From assembly GCF_023921125.1 (NCBI RefSeq), contig NZ_CP099466.1, positions 3,348,001 to 3,412,000 of the forward strand: a DNA stretch of 64,000 nt, given 5' to 3'. Positions within the stretch are counted from its first letter, which is position 1. Each line of letters opens with the position of its first letter. The notes beneath the pieces were generated by a model. The model was not told where the DNA came from. It made no database searches and worked only from the letters and a program-made list of their open reading frames with translations. This DNA is from Arthrobacter caoxuetaonis (GTDB lineage Bacteria; Actinomycetota; Actinomycetes; Actinomycetales; Micrococcaceae). Shown here in pieces: positions 34,219 through 41,555 of the stretch. The position numbers and the translations under genes are program-made.

Positions 34219-35589
34219 TTACCCGCCGGCGACGAGCCGCCGTGCCGCTTCGGAATGCCGCGCCGTGAGCGCCGCCAGGTCCAGTCCGGCGATCTCGCCG
34301 TCGAGCACCCGCCACTGCCCGCCCACCATGACCCGGTCCGCGCGGTCCGCCCCGCAGAGCAGCAGGGCCGAGAGCGGGTCATGGGACCCGGAGAAGCGCA
34401 GGTCGTCCAGCCGGAAGAGGGCCAGGTCCGCCTGCCGGCCCGGGGCGAGTTCGCCAATATCGGTGCGTCCGAGCGCCCGGGCCGACCCCTTGGTCGCCCA
34501 GCCCAGTGCGCGTTCGGGCGTGATGGCCTCGGCACCGTACCGCAGGCGCTGCAGGTAGAGCGCCTGCCGTGCTTCCAGGATCAGGTTGGAGGCGTCGTTG
34601 GAGGCCGAACCGTCAACGCCCAGTCCCACCGGCGCTCCGGCGTCCTCCAGTTCGGCCATCCGGCCGATGCCGGAAGCAAGGCGCATGTTCGACGTCGGAC
34701 AATGCGCGACGGCGGTGCCCGCGGCGCCCAGCCGTGCAATTTCCTCGTCGTTGAAGTGCACGCCGTGGGCCAGCCAGGTCCGGTTCCCCAGCCAGCCGAC
34801 GCTGTCCAGGTAGTCCACGGTCCGCAGCCCGAACATGTCCAGGCAGAAGGCTTCCTCGTCCATGGTTTCGGCCAGATGGGTGTGCAGCCGCACGTCATGC
34901 TGCTCGGCGAGCGCGGCGCTGTCCTTCATGATCTGCCGGGTGACGGAGAACGGCGAGCAAGGGGCCAGGCCGATCTGGATGACGGCGCCGTCCCCGCGCT
35001 CGTGATAGGTGCCGATCAGCCGTTCGCTGTCCGCCAGGATGACCTCCGGAGCCTGGACCGTCTGCCGCGGCGGCAGGCCGCCGTCGTCCTCCCCCAGCGT
35101 CATGGAACCCCGGGTGAGCATGGCGCGCATGCCCAGCTGGCGGACAACCGAAACCTGCACGTCGATTGCGTCGCGGAGTCCGTCCGGGAAGAGGTAATGA
35201 TGGTCCGCCGCAGTGGTGCAGCCCGAGCGCAGCAGCTCTGCCAGCGCCACCGTCGTCGCCAGTTCCAGATCTTCCGCGGAGAGCCTGGCCCACACCGGGT
35301 AGAGGTTCTTCAGCCAGGGGAAGAGCGGCGTGTTGACCACCGGCGCCCAGGCGCGCGTGAGCGTTTGGTAAAAGTGGTGGTGCGTGTTGATGAGTCCGGG
35401 CAGCAGGACGTGCCCAGAGGCGTCAAAGACCTCCGAAACGGGAGCGGACGGCTGCTCGCCGGCCGCCAGGACCTCGGCGATCCGGCCGTCTTCTATGACC
35501 AGGCCGCCGGCGCCGTCGAGGTCATTGGCAGTAAACGCAGCGAGGGGATTCTGGATCCAAAGGCGGCTTGGTGCGGGCGCATGGTTCAT
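34219..35589 (-). CDS. 8-oxoguanine deaminase
   Basis: 456 residues, amidohydrolase superfamily subgroup of guanine/8-oxoguanine/s-triazine hydrolases. Metal motifs: PGLINTHHHFYQTLTRA, LHTHLAETMDE, HCPTSNMRLASG and VGLGVDGSASND. It deaminates 8-oxoguanine to urate, which feeds straight into the neighbouring urate operon. A related hydroxyatrazine-type activity cannot be excluded by sequence. Confidence 0.88.
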   Translation of the reverse strand: MNHAPAPSRLWIQNPLAAFTANDLDGAGGLVIEDGRIAEVLAAGEQPSAPVSEVFDASGHVLLPGLINTHHHFYQTLTRAWAPVVNTPLFPWLKNLYPVWARLSAEDLELATTVALAELLRSGCTTAADHHYLFPDGLRDAIDVQVSVVRQLGMRAMLTRGSMTLGEDDGGLPPRQTVQAPEVILADSERLIGTYHERGDGAVIQIGLAPCSPFSVTRQIMKDSAALAEQHDVRLHTHLAETMDEEAFCLDMFGLRTVDYLDSVGWLGNRTWLAHGVHFNDEEIARLGAAGTAVAHCPTSNMRLASGIGRMAELEDAGAPVGLGVDGSASNDASNLILEARQALYLQRLRYGAEAITPERALGWATKGSARALGRTDIGELAPGRQADLALFRLDDLRFSGSHDPLSALLLCGADRADRVMVGGQWRVLDGEIAGLDLAALTARHSEAARRLVAGG

Positions 35590-35992
35590 GGGCGGGTCCT
35601 TTGCGGTGAATGCCGCGTGGGACGCCGTGCAGGTGCGGGCGCGCCAGGGGCGGCCAGCTCAGTGCGGCTTGTCTGCTGATCCAAGAAGTCCGGTGGGATC
35701 CGGTCCTTCGCGCCAGCGTAGGACGGCGCCGGGAAGGCGGTCAAGAATGTTTCCTGCACCATTTCCGGACAATACGCGGCGGCATGGCGTGACCGTGGTA
35801 GGCTCCTTTCCAATTCGGGCCCGAATTGCCTGTTTTGTTTAGCTATGCAATTCGGCTGCCCGGCGAGAAGATAAGAATTGGATTCGCGGATTTAAGGCCC
35901 ACCGGTGTCTGTACCCGGTGGGGAACTCACCGCTTGGTTGCTGGATTGGCCGGTGGCGGTGCCGCCGGTCTGCCGCTGAAGGGCAGGGTGCC
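35590..35992. other. Divergent control region of deaminase and xdh operon
   Basis: Gap of 403 bp without a gene. It is less GC-rich between 35825 and 35895 and contains the 18-bp palindrome described separately, plus a second GCAATTCGG half-site at 35847-35855. Confidence 0.5.
35811..35828. promoter_or_regulatory. Perfect 18-bp palindrome CAATTCGGGCCCGAATTG
   Basis: An exact palindrome with a nearby third half-site (GCAATTCGG, 35847-35855). It sits between the two divergent purine transcripts, so it probably binds the purine regulator, which is not encoded within the island. Confidence 0.65.
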
Positions 35993-37102
35993 GTGCTGGA
36001 TCACTGGGACGACGTTGTCAGCGCCCTGGGCCGGGGAACCCCATGCGCCGCAGCCACCATCATCCGGACCTCCGGCTCTGTCCCGCGCCCGGCCGGGACC
36101 TCCATGGTGGTGGCGGCCGACGGCGGTGTGCTGGGATCGCTGACCGGCGGCTGCGTGGAGGCAGCCGTACTGGAGTCGGCGCTGGAAGCCATCGCTGACG
36201 GAAAACCCCGGACAGAATCCTTCGGTTACAGCGACGGCGATGCCTTCGCCGTCGGCCTCAGCTGCGGCGGCAGCCTCGACGTCCACATTCTGCCGCTGGC
36301 TCCCGGCAGCCTTCCGGACGGACCGGTTCCTTCCGCAGTGCTGCGCCGGCTCGACGGCGGGGCGCACCTTCCGCTGCCCGTGGCAACGGGTGAGGACCTT
36401 CGGAACGCCCTGGAGGCCCTGCTTCCCGGGGCAGGGTCATCGGTGCCGGACCAGCTGGCAGGCATGCTGGCTGCCGGCCAGACCGGCACCCTTCCGCTGG
36501 CGGACGGCGAGTGCGGCCAGGCGGCAGCACTGTTCCTGGAATGCCGGGCCGCTGCCCCGACGCTGCTCCTGCTTGGAGCCAACGACTACTCGGCAGCCCT
36601 GTCCCGGATGGGCGCCCTGCTGGGCTACCGGGTCACGGTTGCCGACGGGCGGCCCGCCTTCACGGATCCGCGGCGCTTTCCGGAGGCCGACGCCGTCGTC
36701 GTGCAGTGGCCGGATGCCCTGGTCCGCGCCGAGCAGGAAGCGGGCCGGCTGGATGCCCGTTCGGTCATCTGCCTGCTCAGCCACGATGCCAAATTCGACG
36801 TCCCGGCACTTGCGGCAGCCCTGCAGTCCGGGGCGGGATATGTCGGGGCCATGGGATCACGCCGCACGCACCGGCACCGGCTGCGGGCCCTGCGGAACGC
36901 CGGTGTCCCGGAGGCAGCCCTGGCGCGGCTGCACTCGCCCATCGGGCTGGACATCGGCGCGGTAACGCCCGCGGAAGTCGCCTTATCGGTGTTCGCGGAA
37001 GTGACAGCCGCCCGCAGCGCCGCCAGCGGAATGCCGCTGCGCGGGCTCAGCGGGCCCATCCATTCCCCGACCCGCCTTCTCAACCACCTCACGGCCAGCT
37101 AG
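35993..37102 (+). CDS. xdhC: XdhC family molybdenum cofactor insertion protein
   Basis: 369 residues from GTG 35993. N-terminal XdhC/CoxI domain (AATIIRTSGSVPRPAGTSMVV, GSLTGGCVEAAV) and C-terminal Rossmann domain (AAPTLLLLGANDYSAAL, VGAMGSRRTHRHR, SPIGLDIGAVTPAEVALSV). It loads sulfurated Mo cofactor into xanthine dehydrogenase. First gene of the xdh operon; 13 bp before the FAD subunit. A frame extension to 35918 is possible but lacks family sequence. Confidence 0.92.
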   Translation: MLDHWDDVVSALGRGTPCAAATIIRTSGSVPRPAGTSMVVAADGGVLGSLTGGCVEAAVLESALEAIADGKPRTESFGYSDGDAFAVGLSCGGSLDVHILPLAPGSLPDGPVPSAVLRRLDGGAHLPLPVATGEDLRNALEALLPGAGSSVPDQLAGMLAAGQTGTLPLADGECGQAAALFLECRAAAPTLLLLGANDYSAALSRMGALLGYRVTVADGRPAFTDPRRFPEADAVVVQWPDALVRAEQEAGRLDARSVICLLSHDAKFDVPALAAALQSGAGYVGAMGSRRTHRHRLRALRNAGVPEAALARLHSPIGLDIGAVTPAEVALSVFAEVTAARSAASGMPLRGLSGPIHSPTRLLNHLTAS

Positions 37103-37115
37103 GAGATCCCCGCAC

Positions 37116-37955
37116 GTGGACATGAATACCATTCAAGACCTGGTGCCCACGGCCCAGCCCTCCGACTGGCGTCCGGGAGATGCCTGGCTGGCCGGAGGGA
37201 CCGTACTGTTCTCCTACGGCAGCTCCACCCTGCAGCGGCTGCTGGACATTACCCAGGGCGGGTGGGAGCCGCTGACCGCCTCCGCGGAGGGGCTGGAGAT
37301 CGCCGCGACCTGCACCATCGCCGAGCTCTACGCCTTCGCCGGCGAACTGCCCCCCGCCGCCTCCGAATGGACGTCCCTCGCTGCGGTTCGCCCGTGCTGT
37401 GAGGCGTTTGTCGCCTCCTTCAAGGTCTGGAATGTCTCCACGGTGGGCGGAAATGTCTGCACTGCACTGCCGGCCGGCCCCATGATCGCACTGACTGCGG
37501 CCCTGGATGGCCAGGCCCTGGTGCTTTCTCCGGACGGCTCCAGCCGCACCCTGCCCGTCACGGAAATGGTGACCGGCGACGGTGAGACCGCCCTGGCACC
37601 CGGGGAACTGCTGCGCAGCATGACGCTCCCCGCGCAGGCGCTGAGCTCGCGGACTGCCTTCCGCCGGCTGTCCCTGTCCAACCTCGGGCGCTCCGGCGTC
37701 CTGGTGATCGGACGCCTTGACCCGGACGGAACGTTCGTCCTCACCGTTACCGCGTCCACCGTGCGTCCGGTCCAGCTGCGCTTCGGCGCCCTGCCGGACC
37801 AGGCTGAACTCCGCGCGGCGCTCGATGACGCCATTCCGTTCACCCTCTACCACGACGACGTTCACGGCCTGCCGCAATGGCGCCAGTACATGACCGAACG
37901 GCTAAGCGAAGAAATCCGGGCCGAACTTGCCGGAGAAACGGAGGCAGGGCAGTGA
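37116..37955 (+). CDS. Xanthine dehydrogenase FAD-binding subunit
   Basis: 279 residues of the CoxM/XdhB FAD family. FAD loops are DAWLAGGTVLFSYG and NVSTVGGNVCTALPAGPMI. It passes electrons from the Fe-S centres to NAD or another acceptor. GTG 37116 follows AGGAG; ATG 37122 is an alternative. It overlaps the next gene by 4 bp. Confidence 0.92.
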   Translation: MDMNTIQDLVPTAQPSDWRPGDAWLAGGTVLFSYGSSTLQRLLDITQGGWEPLTASAEGLEIAATCTIAELYAFAGELPPAASEWTSLAAVRPCCEAFVASFKVWNVSTVGGNVCTALPAGPMIALTAALDGQALVLSPDGSSRTLPVTEMVTGDGETALAPGELLRSMTLPAQALSSRTAFRRLSLSNLGRSGVLVIGRLDPDGTFVLTVTASTVRPVQLRFGALPDQAELRAALDDAIPFTLYHDDVHGLPQWRQYMTERLSEEIRAELAGETEAGQ

Positions 37956-40762
37956 CGTATTCGGTCAACGGCCGGGACATCCCCGCCGAACCCGCCCCCG
38001 GACAGTGCCTGCGCACCTTCCTCCGCGAAGCCGGGAACACCGGCGTGAAAAAGGGGTGCGACGCCGGGGACTGCGGTGCCTGCACGGTCCACGTGGACGG
38101 GGTGCCGGTCCACAGCTGCATCTATCCCGCCCGCCGGGCCGAAGGCCGCGAGGTCACCACGATTGAGGGACTGGCCGACGGCGGCACGCTGCACCCGATG
38201 CAGCAGCAGTTCCTCGACGCGCAGGGTTTCCAGTGCGGATTCTGCACCGCGGGCATGGTGATGACCGCCGCCGCCTTCGGACCGGAGGAACTCGGGAACC
38301 TGCCGCGGGCGCTGAAGGGCAACCTGTGCCGGTGCACCGGCTACCGGGCCATCGAGGACGCCGTGCTGGGCCGGCAGAACATCTGCGGCTCATCCGAGGG
38401 CTGCGGTGCTGCCTGCGGTGCCGGCGCTGCCGAGGCCCCGGCCGCCGTCGGGCACAACATTCCGGCACCGGCAGGCCCGGCGATCGTCACGGGCGCCGCC
38501 CGCTACACGCTGGACCTCCCGCCCGAGCCCCTCCCCGGCCTGCTGCACCTGAAGCTGGCACGCTCCCCGCACGCGCATGCCCGGATCCTCTCGATCGACA
38601 CGTCCGCTGCCCTGGCGGTTCCCGGGGTGGAGGCCGTGTTCACGCACGATGACGCTCCCCTCCAGCGCTTCTCCTCCGCCCAGCACGAACTGCACACCGA
38701 CGACCCGGCCGATACCCGGGTATTGGACGACGTCGTCCGGTTCAAGGGCCAGCGGGTCGCCGCCGTCGCAGGCACGTCCGTGGCCGCGGCGGAAGCCGGC
38801 GTCCGCGCCCTCAAGGTGGAATATGAGGTGCTGCCGGCCGTCTTCGAGCCCGACGACGCCCTGGCGCCGGACGCGCCGCTGCTGCACGCCGCAGCTGCGG
38901 CCGAGACCGGCGTCGGAACGCCGGCGGCAACCAACATCGTGGCCGAGCTGCATTCGGTCATCGGGGACCCCGAGGCCGGATTCGCCGGAGCGGCCGCCGT
39001 CCACGAGGGCACGTACTACTCCCAGCGGCTGCAGCACGTTGCCCTGGAGACCCATGCCGCCATTGCCTCGTTCGACGAGGACGGCCGACTGGTCGTGCGC
39101 ACCTCCACCCAGGTGCCATTCCTGGTCAAGCGCACGCTGTGCCGGGTGTTCGACCTGCCCGAAGACAAGGTCCGGGTGGTCTCCGGCCGCGTCGGCGGCG
39201 GCTTTGGCGGCAAGCAGGAAGTGCTGGTCGAGGACATCGTGGTGCTCGCTGCCCTGCGGCTTGGCCGGCCGGTGCAGCTCGAACTCACCCGTGAGGAACA
39301 GTTCACCGCCACCACCACGCGCCACCCCTTCCGGGTGAAAGTCCGTGCGGGCGCGGATGCTGCTGGGAACCTCACCGCCCTGGCAGTCGACGTCACCACC
39401 AACACCGGTGCGTACGGCAACCACGGCCCCGGTGTGATGTTCCACGGCTGCGGCGAATCAATGGCCGTCTACCGGTGTGCCAACAAGCAGGTCGATGCGC
39501 GCGCCGTCTACACCAATAACCTTCCGGCCGGTGCGTTCCGGGGTTATGGCCTGAGCCAGATGATCTTCGCGATTGAATCCGCGCTGGACGAACTAGCCCG
39601 TTCCCTGGAGCTGGATCCGCTCGATTTCAAGCAGCGGAACCTGGTGGTGGAAGGCGATCCCATGATCTCCACGTCCCCGGAACCCGCCGAAGACGTGCTC
39701 TACGGCAGCTACGGACTCCAGGAATGCGTGGACCTGGTCCGCGGTGCGCTCGACGCCGGCGCCCGGGATCCGGAACGGTCCGGGCAGTCGCTGGGCGGGG
39801 ACTGGCTGGTTGGCACGGGCACCGCCGTCGCCATGATCGACACCGTGCCGCCGCGCGGACACGTGTCCCATGCCCGGATCTCGCTGCGGCCGGACGGGCG
39901 GTACGGGCTCGACGTCGGCACCGCGGAATTCGGCAACGGCACCACCACCGTCCATACCCAGCTGGCCGGCAGCGCCCTGTCCACGGATCCGGGCAACATT
40001 GTCATCCGGCAGTCCGATACCGACCTGGTGGACCACGACACCGGCGCCTACGGCTCCACCGGCACCGTGGTCGCCGGGAAAGCCTCGCTTGCCGCCGCCA
40101 CGGAACTGGCGGCGCGGCTGAAGGGCTTCGCCGCGTCACTTTTCCGGAACACGTCGGCGCAGGTGGCGCTGGAATCGGATGCCGTGGTGTGCGGCGAGGA
40201 GCGTGTTCCCCTGGCCGAGGTCTACCTGCGGGCGCAGGAAGCCGGCGTTGAGCTGGCGGCCGAGGGCCGCTGGGGCGGCACTCCGCGGTCGGTGGCGTTC
40301 AACGTCCAGGGTTTCCGGGTGGCAGTAGACCCCGGGTCCGGCGAGATCCGCATCCTGCAGAGCGTGCAGGCAGCCGATGCCGGCGTGGTCATGAACCCGA
40401 TGCAGTGCCGCGGCCAGGTGGAAGGCGGCGTGGCGCAGGCCCTGGGCGCTGCCCTGTATGAGGAAGTGCAGATTGATGAGTCGGGCCAGGTGCAGACCCG
40501 CATCCTGCGGCAGTACCACATACCCACTTTCGCCGACATACCCCGCACGGACGTGTACTTCGCATCCACGGATGATGCGCTGGGCCCCATGGGCGCGAAG
40601 TCCATGAGTGAGAGTCCGTTCAATCCGGTGGCTCCGGCGCTGGCAAGCGCCCTCCGGGATGCCACCGGACTGCGCCTGAACCGGCTCCCGTTCGCCCGGG
40701 ACCGGGTGTACCTGGCGCTGCGGGAAGCGGGCTGGCCGGCGAAGGTCTCCGCCGCACGATAG
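37952..40762 (+). CDS. Xanthine dehydrogenase, [2Fe-2S] and molybdopterin domains fused
   Basis: 936 residues. Residues 1-150 hold two [2Fe-2S] sites (GCDAGDCGACTVHVDG with CI; CGFCTAGM and NLCRCTGY). Residues 190-930 are the Moco large subunit: GRVGGGFGGKQE, LTREEQFTATTTRHP, PAGAFRGYG with the substrate Arg, and a catalytic Glu in GAKSMSESPFNP where GEPP is usual. The two parts are usually separate in CoxMSL-type enzymes; fusion without the FAD domain is like aldehyde oxidoreductase. Oxidises hypoxanthine/xanthine to urate by context. Confidence 0.92.
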   Translation: MTYSVNGRDIPAEPAPGQCLRTFLREAGNTGVKKGCDAGDCGACTVHVDGVPVHSCIYPARRAEGREVTTIEGLADGGTLHPMQQQFLDAQGFQCGFCTAGMVMTAAAFGPEELGNLPRALKGNLCRCTGYRAIEDAVLGRQNICGSSEGCGAACGAGAAEAPAAVGHNIPAPAGPAIVTGAARYTLDLPPEPLPGLLHLKLARSPHAHARILSIDTSAALAVPGVEAVFTHDDAPLQRFSSAQHELHTDDPADTRVLDDVVRFKGQRVAAVAGTSVAAAEAGVRALKVEYEVLPAVFEPDDALAPDAPLLHAAAAAETGVGTPAATNIVAELHSVIGDPEAGFAGAAAVHEGTYYSQRLQHVALETHAAIASFDEDGRLVVRTSTQVPFLVKRTLCRVFDLPEDKVRVVSGRVGGGFGGKQEVLVEDIVVLAALRLGRPVQLELTREEQFTATTTRHPFRVKVRAGADAAGNLTALAVDVTTNTGAYGNHGPGVMFHGCGESMAVYRCANKQVDARAVYTNNLPAGAFRGYGLSQMIFAIESALDELARSLELDPLDFKQRNLVVEGDPMISTSPEPAEDVLYGSYGLQECVDLVRGALDAGARDPERSGQSLGGDWLVGTGTAVAMIDTVPPRGHVSHARISLRPDGRYGLDVGTAEFGNGTTTVHTQLAGSALSTDPGNIVIRQSDTDLVDHDTGAYGSTGTVVAGKASLAAATELAARLKGFAASLFRNTSAQVALESDAVVCGEERVPLAEVYLRAQEAGVELAAEGRWGGTPRSVAFNVQGFRVAVDPGSGEIRILQSVQAADAGVVMNPMQCRGQVEGGVAQALGAALYEEVQIDESGQVQTRILRQYHIPTFADIPRTDVYFASTDDALGPMGAKSMSESPFNPVAPALASALRDATGLRLNRLPFARDRVYLALREAGWPAKVSAAR

Positions 40763-40801
40763 TTCTGGTTGCACGGTCGCTCTGGTTACACGGGAGCTCT
40801 G

Positions 40802-40818
40802 GTTGCACCCAGTGCAAC
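40802..40818. promoter_or_regulatory. TetR operator GTTGCAC-CCA-GTGCAAC
   Basis: Perfect 7-bp arms around CCA, 20 bp before the TetR start. A TTGCAC -35 inside it and TAGTGT 18 bp on form a plausible promoter, so the repressor would block its own transcription and that of the MMPL gene. Further GGTTGCAC and GGTTACAC copies lie just upstream (40767-40790). Confidence 0.7.
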
Positions 40819-40838
40819 GATGCACCTAGTGTAGGAGT

Positions 40839-41483
40839 GTGCTTGACGCCGGATCTCCTCCAGACCGCCGTGCCGCCCTGAAGGGCAGGCACCGGCAGGC
40901 CATTGTGGACGCCTGTGCAGGCCTGCTGACAGAGCGGAGGGGAACGGACTTCTCCGTGGATGAGCTCGCGCAGCGCGCAGATGTCTCCCGCCGCACGGTC
41001 TTCAACCACTTCGCTTCCCTGGACGACGTTGTGCTGGAAGTCGGCACCGGCGTCGTCGCTTCCGCCCTGGTTTTGCCCGGCGGCAGGGCCCCGGAGGGCT
41101 ACTCGCCGCTGGACGACCTGGTGGACCTCGTGAGCTCACCCCGCTTCATCGAAGCGGTCTCCTACCTGACACGTGTCCTGGGCCGGGCCGACAACCGGTC
41201 CTCACCCGAGCAGGCCATCATGGCCTTCCGCTCCGTGACCATGGCCAGCGACCAGGTCATGGCTTCCCTGGCCACCCGGCACCCGGAGTCCAACCCGGAG
41301 GATATCCAGCTCCTGGTCGGCACCTTCGCGGGCGGCGTCAGCGTGCTCTACGAACTCTGGTGTGCCCAAACCGGAGCCGTAGACACTCCTGAATCCCGTG
41401 GTGCCTGGCTGGAACTCCTGCAGCGCCTCGTCGCTGCCCTCCGCAGCGGAAACCTCGCCGGCACTCCCCCGGGCACCTCCTAG
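40839..41483 (+). CDS. TetR/AcrR family repressor of the MMPL exporter
   Basis: 214 residues. The helix-turn-helix is FSVDELAQRADVSRRTVFNHFASLDDV. The ligand domain is otherwise unremarkable. The GTG at 40839 touches AGGAG (40833-40837) with almost no spacer, so the transcript may be near-leaderless or the start slightly downstream. The MMPL gene follows after 72 bp on the same strand. Confidence 0.88.
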   Translation: MLDAGSPPDRRAALKGRHRQAIVDACAGLLTERRGTDFSVDELAQRADVSRRTVFNHFASLDDVVLEVGTGVVASALVLPGGRAPEGYSPLDDLVDLVSSPRFIEAVSYLTRVLGRADNRSSPEQAIMAFRSVTMASDQVMASLATRHPESNPEDIQLLVGTFAGGVSVLYELWCAQTGAVDTPESRGAWLELLQRLVAALRSGNLAGTPPGTS

Positions 41484-41555
41484 AACTTCACTCCCGGCGG
41501 CTCACCCCGCCACCTTCGTCCGCAGCAGATTTTCGTTTTTCGACAAGGACCACAC

